The notes: generated by a model not told the origin, from the sequence alone. DNA of 64,000 bases from CAZOVB01 sp964583095 (GCA_964583095.1 CAZOVB010000023.1:6580-70579), one strand, 5' to 3'; shown: positions 35,031 to 46,200, counted from the first letter of the stretch. Program-made: numbers and translations.

Positions 35031-36179
35031 ATGTCCCTGATGGATTACATAGAGGAAGTCAAGCAGCGGTACGAGCTCTGGTGGGAAAATCGCAACACCG
35101 AGCCATTGGTCTACTGCATCTTCCCCAAGGGCCGGGGCGACTTTGGCGACAAGGTTCGCGACTGGATGGCCCCGAAGTGCGTGGCGGGCTGGACCGCCTG
35201 GAGACAGGAATTCCTGTTCGGCCAGGCGGTGGAACTCGCTGCCGAAACGGGCGACTTTCGCTATGTGGATGAGGCGGCCCAAGTGCTTGCCGATTACGCC
35301 GATGTCACCGGTCGGGCCGCCGAGGGCTACCACTTCCTCTTCGTGAACATGGGGGCCTCGATGATGTCGGCCCTGCTGACGGGCCAGACACACTTCAACG
35401 GGGATACGATCTGGCTGGAGATGGAGGAGGAACTCTCCCTGGATGAGATCCTCCAGTTCGATGAGACGACCGAGAGCCACTATGCTCGAACGGCCCTGGA
35501 GGCGATGCGCCGTCTGACGCAGCAGCTGAAGGGCCGCTACGTATTCGGCATCGCCGAACTTGGCGGACTGCTGGACATCCTGGCCGCCATGCGCAAGACC
35601 GGCAACCTGCTGATGGACACGATGGACGAACCGGAGAAGCTCGATCGGTGCGTGGCGCTGATCGAGCGGCTCTGGTGGCACTGGCATGGGCATTTCAGCG
35701 AGATTGTCGACCCGGCCAACCCCGGGTGCTACACCCAGGCGATGCGCATTCTCTCGGCCAGGCCGAGCAACATCGCCTCGTGCGATTTTTCGGCGATGAT
35801 CGGCCCGGATGCGTTCGCACGATGGGCCCTGCCGGGCATCGGTCGAGAGACCCAACGCTTCGACGGACGCGTGGTATACCACCTGGACGGCCCGGGCGAG
35901 CTTCCGCACCTGGATCTGCTGCTGGGTCTGGAGAAACTCCACGGCATCCAGTGGGTTTCCGGGGCGGGCAATCCCGGATCTCTCAGCGAGCAATGGGACG
36001 ACCTGTACCGGCGGATCCTCGATGCGGGCAAGAAGATCTGCCTGGGAGGCGCCCCCGGCGATGCCGATCAGCTCAAGGCCTTCTTCCGGAAATGGCCCGG
36101 ACGAGAATTTTTCGTCCCGCTCACGGCCCGGGATTCTGCCCACGCACAGCAGCTCGTGGAGGCATGCCGCAGCCGGTGA
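35031..36179 (+). CDS. uroporphyrinogen decarboxylase-like (URO-D family) protein
   Basis: The protein (382 residues) starts after a strong AAAGGAGAG site. The TIM-barrel pattern of the URO-D superfamily is visible: alternating strands such as VVYHLDGPGELPHLDLLLG (the barrel histidine and aspartate region), IQWVSGAGNPG and KICLGGAPGDADQLKAFF. The N-terminal arginines of true HemE are not recognisable, so it is more likely a relative of the corrinoid/CoM methyltransferases or the uncharacterised URO-D-like proteins common in heterotrophic planctomycetes. No corrinoid protein or MtaA partner is adjacent. The physiological role is unknown. Confidence 0.75.
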   Translation: MSLMDYIEEVKQRYELWWENRNTEPLVYCIFPKGRGDFGDKVRDWMAPKCVAGWTAWRQEFLFGQAVELAAETGDFRYVDEAAQVLADYADVTGRAAEGYHFLFVNMGASMMSALLTGQTHFNGDTIWLEMEEELSLDEILQFDETTESHYARTALEAMRRLTQQLKGRYVFGIAELGGLLDILAAMRKTGNLLMDTMDEPEKLDRCVALIERLWWHWHGHFSEIVDPANPGCYTQAMRILSARPSNIASCDFSAMIGPDAFARWALPGIGRETQRFDGRVVYHLDGPGELPHLDLLLGLEKLHGIQWVSGAGNPGSLSEQWDDLYRRILDAGKKICLGGAPGDADQLKAFFRKWPGREFFVPLTARDSAHAQQLVEACRSR

Positions 36180-36526
36180 TGCAATAACCAGCTACGGTAC
36201 TTCCCGTATCTCTTTTGTGCATGGACTCTTGCAATTCCACTATGCCAGGCCGGGCAAGCAGTAGGGGTGGTGCAGTCTGTGCAGTTTGCGAGGTTTGAGG
36301 GACTGCGCCGAGTGCACTGCGCATAAGCTCAGAGATTTCAGGAGATTGCGGGGAACGAGGATTTGGGACGTTGGGGGCTGAATCTTATTCTTCCCTTGCA
36401 TGCAGCGCTGCCGGCGGGCCTGGAGGACCTGCAGGGGTCCTGCGAGCCAGAGGAACAAGCCCTGGGTCTGTTCGCTTCAGGCAGGCGACCGTCGATCGAC
36501 GTCCATCCTGAACAGGTGGGAAGACG
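36180..36526 (+). promoter_or_regulatory. 347-base upstream region of the LEPR-XLL gene
   Basis: No gene is supported here. It holds two simple hairpins: TGCGC/GCGCA with a 10-base loop near 36303-36322, and AGGACC-TGCAGG-GGTCCT near 36424-36441. A purine-rich ribosome site (GGTGGGAAG) precedes ATG 36527. I see no clear promoter match; a long structured leader is possible. Confidence 0.4.
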
Positions 36527-39500
36527 ATGAATCAACATTCACATCTTGAATTGCTGGAACCGAGACTGCTCTTCTCAGCCGACGGGTTGGACATTGGAGC
36601 CGATATGACCGCCCGGCTGGAGGGTCCGCTCTCGGTCGTGCTGATCGATGCATCCCTGGCCGATGCACACTGGCTGGCCCAGGGCGTAGATGCCGATGCC
36701 CACACGGTCTTCTTTGACAGCGCAAGCGGGTCCGACGCGATCCTTGGAGAGCTTTCGCAGATCGTGTCCGATTCGGGCAGGGCCGTCGATTCGGTCAGTA
36801 TCCTGTCGCATGGGTCGGCGGGGTCGTTTTCGTTCGCCTCCGGCCACGTGGATGCTGCGAGTCTGGAAGGCGATGGCGGACTCTTCTGGGCCCGGATCGC
36901 TCAGGTGCTCACCGAAGAGGCCGATATAGGCATCTTTGCCTGCAATGTAGCCCAGGACGCCGGATTGGGGGCATCGCTGGTCGACCAGCTTTCCGCACTG
37001 TCCGGTGCGGATGTCTTTGTCAGCGACGACCTGACCGGCGCCGGGGGCGACTGGGTCCTGGAGGTGGCTTCCGCCGGGGCAGCCGACGAGCCGGACTCCC
37101 TGGAATTCGGGTTGAACCTGGAGTGGCTCGCCCAGTACGACCACGCCCTGGCCCAGACGGTTTCAGGCCGGGTGATGGAGGATGTCGACGGCGACGGTTC
37201 GATCTCCGATGACGGACAGGGAGTTTCCGGAGCGACCGTACTCCTTTACGAAGACGGCGGCGATGGCACGATGGATGCCGGCGATGCACTGCTTTCCACC
37301 ACCACGACCGACGCCTTGGGCCAGTACAGTTTTGCCGGCCTGGCAGACGGAACGTACTGGGTCGTAATCGATTCCAGGACGATAGCGCCCTCGGCCGGCT
37401 TCAATGCCGGCTGGGACCAGGGGGACGTCTGGGCTGAGCAGACCTACGGCTCGGCCGGGGCGGTCTTCCTCAATGGGGGCTATGACTATCTCTCGACGGC
37501 CGGAAGTCTGATGGGGGGGCTCAGCGTCGACACCAGTGACGATGCTTCGATTCTTCTGACCTCCCAGCACCTGACGCGCGCGGTGGTCTCCGGCGCGGAT
37601 GTTACGGGGTTGGACAGTGGTTTCAGCTTCCAGGTGGTCACGACCACGCTGGATGGAGATGACGACGGGGGGGCGGATCGGAGTGTCCAGGGCAGCCTGC
37701 GGCAGTTCATCCAGAACAGCAATGCGATTGCGGGGACGCAGACCAGCCGGTTCGCCCTTAGCCAGGCCGGTGCCGGTCATGTGTATTACCAGGACGACGG
37801 ATTGGCCGGCTCGCTCACGAACATTGTGACGACGACGCAGTCAGACGCCGCCATCGGAGACTTCGATGCCGACTACGTCTCGGGCGGCTTCAGTTGGTGG
37901 CGTTTCCAACCGGGCAGCACCTTGCCGGTGATGACGGATACGGTGAATCTGAACGGCACGACGCAGCAGGGCTGGACGGCCGGTCAGCCGATTATCGAGA
38001 TCGATGCGGTGAACATGGGAGACGGGGAAGATGTGCTTTCGATTTCGGGGGCGGGCAGCGAAATCCGCGGCCTGGTGGTTCACGACAGTTGGGATGCGAT
38101 CCAGCTTACCAATGCCGATGGAGTTACCATCGCGGGGAACTTCCTGGGGACCGATGTCACCGGAACCCTCTCGGGAGGCTCGGGGGGAGAAGGCATCGAC
38201 ATCGACGCATCCAGCAACGTCGTGATCGGGGGGGCCGACCTGGCCGACCGGAACGTGATCAGCGCGATGGGCAATGATGGCATTGAAGTCGACACGGCTT
38301 CGTCGGGTTTGATCGTGCAGAACAACTACATCGGAACGAATGTGGCCGGCACGGCTGATCTGGGCAACGGCAGCAACGGTGTTCAGATCTACGGTCCGGG
38401 CGCGCAGGTGCTCGATAACGTGATTTCCGGCAACGTCGGAAACGGGATCATGCTTGGCAATGGTGCCGACGGATTCGTCGTTCAAGGCAATCTGATCGGC
38501 ACGGATCCGACCGGGACGGTGCTGGTCGAGAATGACGGTAATGACCTGTACCTCAACAAAGCCGACAACGGGCTGATCGGCGGCTACGACGCCTCGCAGC
38601 GAAACATCATCTCCGTGGGCACCTCCGGAGGGGGGATCAAGGGATTCTCCAGCGTCGACAATATCACCGTGCTGAACAACTACATCGGCCTGGATATCAC
38701 AGGCCAACATGCCTTTGGGGATTACAGCAGTTCGGGAATCATGATCCAGGGTGGCAGCGGCTGGCAGATCGGGGATGTTGGGGCCGGCAACGTGATCGCG
38801 GGCCAGAACATTGGTATTCACCTCTATGGCAGCGCGACGCACAGCCATACGATCCAGGGCAACATCCTGGGCACCGATGCGACGGGTCAGGACGTCTTCG
38901 GTTTCGGCCTCTGGGGCGTGTGGATGCAGTTCAGCTCCTCGGATAACCTGATCGGAGGAACCGGCGCGGGAGAGGGAAACCTCATTGCCGGGGCGGAGCA
39001 TGACGGCGTCTCGCTGAACAGCTCGAGCGGAACACTGGGAAACCGGATCCTGGGCAATACCATCTATGCAACCGGCATGTTCCCGATCGATCTGGAGAGC
39101 GATACCTTCCTGGAAAACGACGCCGATGAATCCGACGGCTGGCAGAACCATCCGGTACTCGCTTCGGCGATTCGAGGCCACGACGGGCTGACCACGATAA
39201 CCGGCACACTGACCAGCACGGCCAACACGACCTTCCGGGTCGAGTTGTTCATCGGCAGCGAGCTGAACAGCTACGGCATGGCCTCGGGCCGGACGTTCCT
39301 TTGCTCTCTGGACGTGACGACCGATGCCGCCGGCCAGGCCGAGCTGAGCCACATCGCTTCAGGGCTCATCGCGGGCCAGTACATCAGCGCTACAGCTACC
39401 GGATCGGGCACCAGCGAATATTCCAGGCCCTTTGCGGTCGAAGCCGCTGCATCGCCCGATCCGCAGTTTGAACCGGGCCGGGAAGATTCCCAGGCCCGGA

Positions 39501-40354
39501 CAGCTGCCCTGAGCAGCCCCTCCAGCGAACCGGCAAGCCCGACGGCGTCCCAGCAGGAAGAGACCTCGTCCCAGCCGGACCAGGAGACCTCGACTGCGGT
39601 TGAGACGACATCCAACCAGGAGGTCTCCGAGACCGACAACCAGGCGCAGGTCCTCTCCGGTGATGGAGAAGAGTCGGTCCCGGACTCCGATTCCCCCTCA
39701 CCAGAGGAGCCGCTTTCGGAAGACGCCTCGGAAGATTTGGCTCACGCCGGCACAGAGGCCCAGGGCGAGCCCTCCGTCGATGCACTGGCCGAGTCCGATG
39801 CGATGGAGACCAGGAATCGCCGGGAGCGCCGCCGGGAAAATCCCCGCTCCTACGCCCATGCCGAGGTGGATCTGGAAATCAACGGCCAGGGCGGCCCGCG
39901 ACAGGGCGATTTGAGCCGTATCGATGCGGCCCCGATGGTCCAGGGAGCCAACGTCGTCTATATGAACATCAATGGCCTCGATGGCCTGAAGCCCGGCCAG
40001 ATCGTCTCGCCCAAAGCCTACGGGACCCTGGGCGATTCGGGCCGGATGTGGAACCGCATGCGCAGCGACAAAGAGATTGCCGATCACGCACGGGCAACGC
40101 GGGCGAGAATGAAGGATATCACCGTGGGGGCGGTGGTGGGCGTTTCGGCTGTGGCCTCCATGGGGTACCTGGTCTGGTCGATCAAGAGCGGAGCGCTGAT
40201 TTCGAGCTTTGTCGCCGCCCTGCCCAGTTGGCGAGTGTTTGATCCGCTGCCCGTACTGGATTTCGCCGATAAGAAGCGACAGAACCGCACCGAGGGCGAC
40301 CGGAAGAAACACTCCGGCCAGGACGCCGACGTGTTGATACTGACCGCGGAATAG
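36527..40354 (+). CDS. LEPR-XLL surface protein with DUF4347-like, SdrD-B-like and parallel beta-helix regions
   Basis: The protein (1275 residues) starts with the LEPR-XLL motif (LELLEPRLLFSADG, residues 7-20), an N-terminal tag of large planctomycete surface proteins. Next is a DUF4347-type domain (about 38-185: VVLIDASLADAHW, ILSHGSAGSFSF, IGIFACNVAQDAGLGASLVDQL), a SdrD-B-like beta domain (about 206-300: GRVMEDVDGDGSI, GQYSFAGLADGTYWVV), and a beta-helix (about 380-870) of repeats around NNYIGT and GNxIxGTDxTG. A Ser/Glu/Gln/Pro-rich linker (about 985-1115) leads to one membrane helix near 1205-1222 and a conserved-looking tail SWRVFDPLPVLDF. This is probably exported and membrane-held. 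The hybrid kinase downstream in the same direction is a likely partner. Confidence 0.88.
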   Translation: MNQHSHLELLEPRLLFSADGLDIGADMTARLEGPLSVVLIDASLADAHWLAQGVDADAHTVFFDSASGSDAILGELSQIVSDSGRAVDSVSILSHGSAGSFSFASGHVDAASLEGDGGLFWARIAQVLTEEADIGIFACNVAQDAGLGASLVDQLSALSGADVFVSDDLTGAGGDWVLEVASAGAADEPDSLEFGLNLEWLAQYDHALAQTVSGRVMEDVDGDGSISDDGQGVSGATVLLYEDGGDGTMDAGDALLSTTTTDALGQYSFAGLADGTYWVVIDSRTIAPSAGFNAGWDQGDVWAEQTYGSAGAVFLNGGYDYLSTAGSLMGGLSVDTSDDASILLTSQHLTRAVVSGADVTGLDSGFSFQVVTTTLDGDDDGGADRSVQGSLRQFIQNSNAIAGTQTSRFALSQAGAGHVYYQDDGLAGSLTNIVTTTQSDAAIGDFDADYVSGGFSWWRFQPGSTLPVMTDTVNLNGTTQQGWTAGQPIIEIDAVNMGDGEDVLSISGAGSEIRGLVVHDSWDAIQLTNADGVTIAGNFLGTDVTGTLSGGSGGEGIDIDASSNVVIGGADLADRNVISAMGNDGIEVDTASSGLIVQNNYIGTNVAGTADLGNGSNGVQIYGPGAQVLDNVISGNVGNGIMLGNGADGFVVQGNLIGTDPTGTVLVENDGNDLYLNKADNGLIGGYDASQRNIISVGTSGGGIKGFSSVDNITVLNNYIGLDITGQHAFGDYSSSGIMIQGGSGWQIGDVGAGNVIAGQNIGIHLYGSATHSHTIQGNILGTDATGQDVFGFGLWGVWMQFSSSDNLIGGTGAGEGNLIAGAEHDGVSLNSSSGTLGNRILGNTIYATGMFPIDLESDTFLENDADESDGWQNHPVLASAIRGHDGLTTITGTLTSTANTTFRVELFIGSELNSYGMASGRTFLCSLDVTTDAAGQAELSHIASGLIAGQYISATATGSGTSEYSRPFAVEAAASPDPQFEPGREDSQARTAALSSPSSEPASPTASQQEETSSQPDQETSTAVETTSNQEVSETDNQAQVLSGDGEESVPDSDSPSPEEPLSEDASEDLAHAGTEAQGEPSVDALAESDAMETRNRRERRRENPRSYAHAEVDLEINGQGGPRQGDLSRIDAAPMVQGANVVYMNINGLDGLKPGQIVSPKAYGTLGDSGRMWNRMRSDKEIADHARATRARMKDITVGAVVGVSAVASMGYLVWSIKSGALISSFVAALPSWRVFDPLPVLDFADKKRQNRTEGDRKKHSGQDADVLILTAE

Positions 40355-40621
40355 ACCTCAGTGCCGGCCACACTGGCCTCAAGCCGAAGACCGGTTCAGC
40401 AATCCCGGGAAAGCTCGGGTTCATCCGCTGCTACTTAAAGCCCCCTGGGCGATTTCCCGATACAAGCCAAGACCGCTTGTGTCCGCTGTGGGGCATTTCG
40501 TGCCGGGCCTGTGCGAGTCATGAGGAGCAAGAGATCTTCTCCCGAGGCCGACAGCCGCGTTTCCCGCTGCGCCGGGCTCTGGTAGGGCTCTTTGTCAAGT
40601 ACCTACTTGCGGGCAGATTCC
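40355..40621 (+). other. structured gap between the LEPR-XLL and kinase genes
   Basis: Within 267 bases there are several short stems: GGCCA-CAC-TGGCC just after the stop (near 40366-40378), CCCG-GGAAAGCT-CGGG near 40412, and other GC-rich pairs. The first could end LEPR-XLL transcription. The rest could be a leader RNA for the kinase. I find no match to a riboswitch class I know, and no ORF is convincing. Confidence 0.35.
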
Positions 40622-43267
40622 ATGAGGCGTTTTCGGGCAGCGATACATATCAGTCTGGGGTTGACGCTGCTGACAGTGGCATTGCTGCTGGGGGCGGACG
40701 CGCTGGGACTGATCCCCGACTCGACCCAGGCAGTCCTCCAGGGTCGCGAAAGGCTCTGCGAAAGTATCGGGGTCGCCTGCAGCATTCAGCTCTCCGAGCG
40801 CAGGCCCGAGGCGATTGCCACCATTCTCTCGCAGGCGAAGAAGCGCAATCCCGAAATCCTCTCCGCAGCCCTTCGCACCGCGGATGGTCGGGTGGTCGCC
40901 CGCCAGGGGGACCACCGGAAGCTTTGGGATCCCCGGGAAGACGAGACCTCCTTGACCCATGCGAGAATTCCCCTGTTCTACCAGGAGCATCCGTGGGGCC
41001 AGGTCGAGATTCGCTTTCGTGAGCCCGAGGCCCGATCGGGTTGGCAGTGGCTGCCCGGCCGGCGCGTACTGCTGATCCTGTTCGTTGCTGGGGCGGGATT
41101 CTTCGCCTACGTCCTGTTCCTCCGCAAAACACTCCAGCACCTGGATCCTTCGACGGTCATTCCCGAGAGGGTCCGGGCGATGCTCGATACCCTGGCCGAG
41201 GGTATCGCGGTACTGGATCGCAGCGAGCGGATCGTCCTGGCCAATGAGAAACTCGCCGAGAAGTTGGGAATCAGCAGCGATCAGCTTCTTGGGATGCGGA
41301 TCGGGCAGATCCACTGGGAGGCCGATGAGTTCCTGCTGGAAAATCCCCCCTGGAGCCTTGCGATGTCCGAATCCCGCGTGGTCAAGGGATCCAGGCTCAC
41401 CTATAGTCAACAAGGCAGGTCGTGCATTTTCGCCGTCAATGCTGTTCCGGTCACCAAGGGCAGCAGCGCGCGCGGAGCGGTGGTCAGCTTCGACGACGTA
41501 AGCCCCATCGAGGAAAAGAACGCCCAGTTGCAGGACGCCTTGAACATGCTCAAGGACTCCCGCGACAAGATCGAGCGGCAGAACAAGGAACTCGACGCGG
41601 CCATGCAGGCAGCCAATGACGCCAACCAGGCCAAGAGCCGTTTCCTGGCCAATATGTCCCATGAGATCCGAACACCGATGACGGCGATTCTGGGCTACTC
41701 GGAAATTCTTCTGGAGTCGGACATAGCCGCCGGCCAGCGGGAAGAGGCGGTCCTGACCATCCACCGAAACGGCGAGCACCTGCTGGCGCTGATCAATGAC
41801 ATCCTGGACCTCTCGAAGATCGAAGCGGGCAAGATGGTCGTGGAGATCATCGAATGCCAGCCGGTCGAGATCCTCCGGGAGGTCTCCGGGTTGCTCCAGG
41901 TCAAGGCGGAGGAAAAGCAACTCCAACTGGAAGTCCGGGCCGAGGGAGACATCCCCCGGCTCATGCGGTCCGACCCGACGCGTGTTCGCCAGATCCTGCT
42001 GAACCTCGCGGGCAACGCCATCAAGTTCACCCGGAGCGGAAAGGTCGAGATCGTCGCGAGAATGGGCAAACAGGACTCGGAGGGCAATGCTTCCATGCTT
42101 TTCGAGGTGACCGACAGCGGCATCGGCATGACGACCGACCAGGTCGCGAATCTCTTCAGCGCCTTTACCCAGGCCGACCGATCCACCACCCGCAAGTACG
42201 GAGGCACGGGGCTGGGCCTGGCCATCTCCCGCGAGCTGTCCCGCATGCTGGGAGGGGATATCACCTGTCATTCCGAGCCGGGCAAGGGAAGTACCTTCCT
42301 GCTGGAGATCCTGGCCGGCCCGGCCGAGTGGATCCAGCTTGAATCAGCCGATCTCGACGGGGACCCCACAGCGCAGGCAAGACACACCCCCGTCAACGAA
42401 GCCCGATTTGCCGGCAAGGTTCTTTTGGCCGAGGACGGCAAGGATAACCAGAGGCTCATCAGTCTCCTGCTTCGCAGGACGGGTCTGGAAGTGGCAGTGG
42501 TGGGAGACGGCGGTTCGGCGGTGGACGAAACGCTATCGGCCGCCCAGCGGGGCGAGCCGTTCGACGTGCTCCTGATGGACCTGATGATGCCGGTTCTGGA
42601 CGGGCGCGACGCAGTGGCCCAGATTCGCCGGGCGGGTCTTTCCGTGCCGATCATCGCACTGACGGCTCACGCCATGGCCGGCGTCCGGGAAGAGTGCCTC
42701 GCAGACGGGTTCGATGACTACGCCTCCAAGCCGGTCAACCGAAAGGTGCTCTTTGAGACCCTGGCCAAGTACCTGCCGTCACGGGACTGCGAGATCGGCC
42801 CCGATGCCTTCGGCGATGCACCGGTCCAGGCATCTCTCCAAGAGGCCCAAACCACGAACAGTCAGGAAGTCTCCCGTGGCGACGCAGCGGCCTTGGATCC
42901 GCAGGTCCTGGACTATGCCGCTTTGCTCGAATCGGTCGGGGACAGCCAGGAGGTGCTTCTTGAAATCGTGGACCTGTTCCGCGAACGAAAGGAACAGACC
43001 CTCGGCGAGATCAGGCAGTCCATCCAGGCCGGAGACATGGAAACGCTCTATCGCTCCGCCCACGCCCTGAAGGGCTCGACGGGAACACTTCGGGCGACGG
43101 CGGCCTTTGAAGCAGCCCTGAACCTCGAGCAGATTGGCCGACGGCAGGAAGCGGAGATGGCGCCCGACGCCCTCGAATTGCTCCTGGAGCAATTGGAACG
43201 TCTGGAAGGGGCCATCCGGGTCCTGCAGGAAGGATCCGCACAAGCCTCCGCCGCCGGAAGCGATTGA
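40622..43267 (+). CDS. hybrid sensor histidine kinase with receiver and Hpt domains
   Basis: The protein has 881 residues from ATG 40622; the frame also has TTG at 40592. Order: membrane helix (about 6-26), periplasmic sensor of about 120 residues, second helix (about 150-170), PAS domain (about 190-310, LDTLAEGIAVLDRSERIVLAN), coiled linker, HisKA with FLANMSHEIRTP (H347), HATPase with NLAGNAIKFT and GTGLGLAISREL, receiver with phosphoacceptor in LLMDLMMPVLDG (D653), and Hpt with HALKGSTGTL (H814). All phosphorelay residues are present, so phosphate can pass H347-D653-H814 to a separate regulator, which is not in the window. It directly follows the LEPR-XLL gene; that protein or its ligand may be the input. 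Confidence 0.93.
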   Translation: MRRFRAAIHISLGLTLLTVALLLGADALGLIPDSTQAVLQGRERLCESIGVACSIQLSERRPEAIATILSQAKKRNPEILSAALRTADGRVVARQGDHRKLWDPREDETSLTHARIPLFYQEHPWGQVEIRFREPEARSGWQWLPGRRVLLILFVAGAGFFAYVLFLRKTLQHLDPSTVIPERVRAMLDTLAEGIAVLDRSERIVLANEKLAEKLGISSDQLLGMRIGQIHWEADEFLLENPPWSLAMSESRVVKGSRLTYSQQGRSCIFAVNAVPVTKGSSARGAVVSFDDVSPIEEKNAQLQDALNMLKDSRDKIERQNKELDAAMQAANDANQAKSRFLANMSHEIRTPMTAILGYSEILLESDIAAGQREEAVLTIHRNGEHLLALINDILDLSKIEAGKMVVEIIECQPVEILREVSGLLQVKAEEKQLQLEVRAEGDIPRLMRSDPTRVRQILLNLAGNAIKFTRSGKVEIVARMGKQDSEGNASMLFEVTDSGIGMTTDQVANLFSAFTQADRSTTRKYGGTGLGLAISRELSRMLGGDITCHSEPGKGSTFLLEILAGPAEWIQLESADLDGDPTAQARHTPVNEARFAGKVLLAEDGKDNQRLISLLLRRTGLEVAVVGDGGSAVDETLSAAQRGEPFDVLLMDLMMPVLDGRDAVAQIRRAGLSVPIIALTAHAMAGVREECLADGFDDYASKPVNRKVLFETLAKYLPSRDCEIGPDAFGDAPVQASLQEAQTTNSQEVSRGDAAALDPQVLDYAALLESVGDSQEVLLEIVDLFRERKEQTLGEIRQSIQAGDMETLYRSAHALKGSTGTLRATAAFEAALNLEQIGRRQEAEMAPDALELLLEQLERLEGAIRVLQEGSAQASAAGSD

Positions 43268-43280
43268 AGCCTCTGCAGGA

Positions 43281-46200
43281 TCAGCCCTGTTTGCGGCGGA
43301 TCTTGCGTTCCTGGCCCCAACAGTACAGGGCAGGGACCAGCAGCAGCGAGAAGAGCACCAGGATCATTCCTCCAAAGGAAGGAATGGCCATGGGAACCAT
43401 TACGTCACTTCCGCGCCCGGTCGAGGTCAGCACGGGAACCAGTGCCAGAATCGTCGTAGCCGAGGTCATCAGGCAGGGGCGGATGCGTCTGGATGCCGCT
43501 TGGAGCGTTGCCTTTCGGGCCTGGGCAATGCTGGTCGGCTGTGTCTCGCGGAAGACCTGGCTCAGGTAGGTGGCCTGAACGACCCCGTCGTCGGTGGCGA
43601 TGCCAAACAAGGCCAGAAATCCCACCCAGACCGCGACAGACAGATTCCGCGGCGCGATCTGGAACAGGTCTCGTAGCTCGGTGCCCCGGATTGTCACGTC
43701 CAGGAACCATCCCTGCCCGTAGAGCCACAGAAGGATGAAACCTCCCGACCAGGCGATGAAGATCCCCGTGAAGACCAGCAGGGTCGTGGGGACAGAGCGG
43801 AACTGGAAATGCAGCAGCAGGAAGATGACCGCCAGGGCCCCGGGCAGGACCACGGCCAGCGTTCTGCGTGATCGGATCTGGTTCTGATAGTCTCCGGCGA
43901 ACTCGAAGCTTACTCCCCGGGGCAGGTCGGGGGACAGTTCCTTGCTCAGGTGGGCCTGTGCACGCTGCACGACGTCGACTTCCGCCTGGTCCGGTTCCTT
44001 GTCGAAAAGGACATACCCGACAAGAAACGCATCCTCGCTCTTGATGACCTGGGGCCCTCGAATGTCCGCAACGCGGGCGACCTGCTCCAGGGGGACCTGG
44101 GCCCGGTCTCCGGGGACCAGGATGCGGCGAAGATCTTCCAGGCTGTCTCGCAGCTCACGGAGGTAGCGGACTCGTATTGCGATTCGCTGCCGCTGCTGGA
44201 TCGTGCTGGCCAGGGGCCTGCCTCCAATCGCGACCTCCACGATATCCTGAAACTGTCCCATGCGGACCTTGTAGCGCCCCAGGGCATCGCGGTCGGGCAG
44301 GATCGTCCGGTACGACTTGCCGACAATCCGCTCGGCGTTGACGGCAGAGTCCCGAACGCCCGGGACCTCTTTGAGGAGCTTTTCGATCCGCTGGGCAACC
44401 TGCTGGATCGTCTCCAGATCGGGGCCCTGAATTCGCACGCCCATCGGGGCCCGCATGCCCGACTGGAGCATGACACGCCTGGCGGCGATTGGCTGGAGTT
44501 TCGGGGCCGACGTCGTGCCCTCGATCTGCCCGGCCTGGACGATCTGGTCCCAGATGTCTTCCGGGCTGGTGATGCCGGGCCAGGCCTGCCGGCCGGGGTT
44601 GAGATCCGGATCCAGGGCCCTGCGCCAGTTTCGGAACTCTCGGCCCTGGGGATCGGGTATCAGGCGACCTTTCTCGTCGCGGCCGTAGCGGCCCGGGACA
44701 TAATACGGTTTGCCGTCGGGGGCTTGGTGAAGCCGGCCATCGGCTCCGCGAGCCAGTTCCTTGCCTTCCGGTTCATAGCGGAAACGAACGACATGTCCGG
44801 CCGCATCGGTCACGAACTCGCTGTGGTAGTTGATGATGGTTTCCACCATCGAGATGGGGGCAGGATCCAGGGGCGTCTCGGCGCGTCCGATCTTTCCCAC
44901 TGCCGAGGAGATTTCCGCAATGGCTTCGAACGCCATGTCCTGCTTGGCCAGAATGTCCTGGGCTTCCTCCAGGGATGCGTGGGTCATGGTCGTGGGCATG
45001 TAGAGATAAGAACCCTCGTCCAGGGGGGGCATGAACTCCTTGCCCAGCCCGCTGAATCGCTGGGATGCATTGACCCAGTAGCGATGTCGGCGGATTTCGT
45101 CGCCCTTGCCGGCGACCGCCTCGGCTGCGGCGGGAACGAATCCAAAGACCCGGTCGAAACCCAGCCAGGACATCGCGCCGAAGATCAGGATCACCGCGCC
45201 GGCCAGGACGACCAGTGCCTTTCGCTTGAGCAGCCAACCCAGCAGGGGCAGATAGGCCCACTGGAAGAGACGAAAGAATCCCAGGAGCCCCCCGATCAGA
45301 ACGGCAACGAAGGCGAAGTTCGCCCCGGGGCCGGCCTGGATTCCCAGCGGCGACCAGTGGCTTGCAAGCAAAGCGGCGATGGCGGCGCAGATGGCAATGG
45401 CTGTGATCCACCTGGAGGCCAGCCCGATCCGGGCGGGCAGATAGCGAGAGGCCAGTTGCGCTGCGGCAAGGAGAATCAGTACCGCTGAACCGATTATGGC
45501 CGGCACGGAACCGGTCCGGAGCGCCCAGACGAAGAATCCCGCCCCGGCTGCCAGGCTCAGGACCTCCAGGGACCGTCGGAGGGATCTGCGACCTGAGCGT
45601 CGCGTGAAGAATAACTCGGCTGCCGCGGGCAGAAAGACGATGGCCAGGAGGATCGAAGCGATCAGGGCGAAGGTTTTCGTATAGGCCAGCGGCTTGAAAA
45701 GCTTGCCCTCCGGGCCTGTCATGGCCAAGACGGGCAGAAAGCTGACAACGGTGGTGGCCACCGCGACCATCACAGCTGAGCCGACCTCACTGGTGGCTCG
45801 GTGGACGACCTGTCGCCTCGGCTCTTCGGGCGGGGCCTTGTCCAGGTGACGGAGGATGTTCTCACAAACGACAATGCCCATATCCACGATGGTGCCGATT
45901 GCGATTGCGATTCCCGAGAGGGCAACGATATTGGCATCGACGCCGAAGAGCTTCATGGCGATGAAGCACAACAGAATCGCCAGGGGCAGCATGGAGCCGA
46001 TCAGAACGCTGGCCCGGAGGTTGAGGACCATGAGGATAACGACGATCAGCGTGACCAATACCTCATGAGAAAGTGCGGTCCCCAGCGTGCCCAGGGTTTC
46101 GTAAATCAGGCCTGTCCGGTCGTAGAACGGTTCGATGGTCACCTGGCTGATATTGACCCACCGGGGCCACTGCTCGCGCGGGGTCTCTCGCAGATGCTCC

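Noticed and set aside
34029..36143. Open frame of 704 codons on the minus strand
   Set aside because: It runs antisense through the URO-D-like gene and then out of frame into the MFS gene; neither part has family motifs.
40355..40621. Cyclic-di-GMP riboswitch (GEMM type)
   Set aside because: A GGAAAGC loop and neighbouring stems looked suggestive, but the conserved ACGCAAAGCC-type core is absent.
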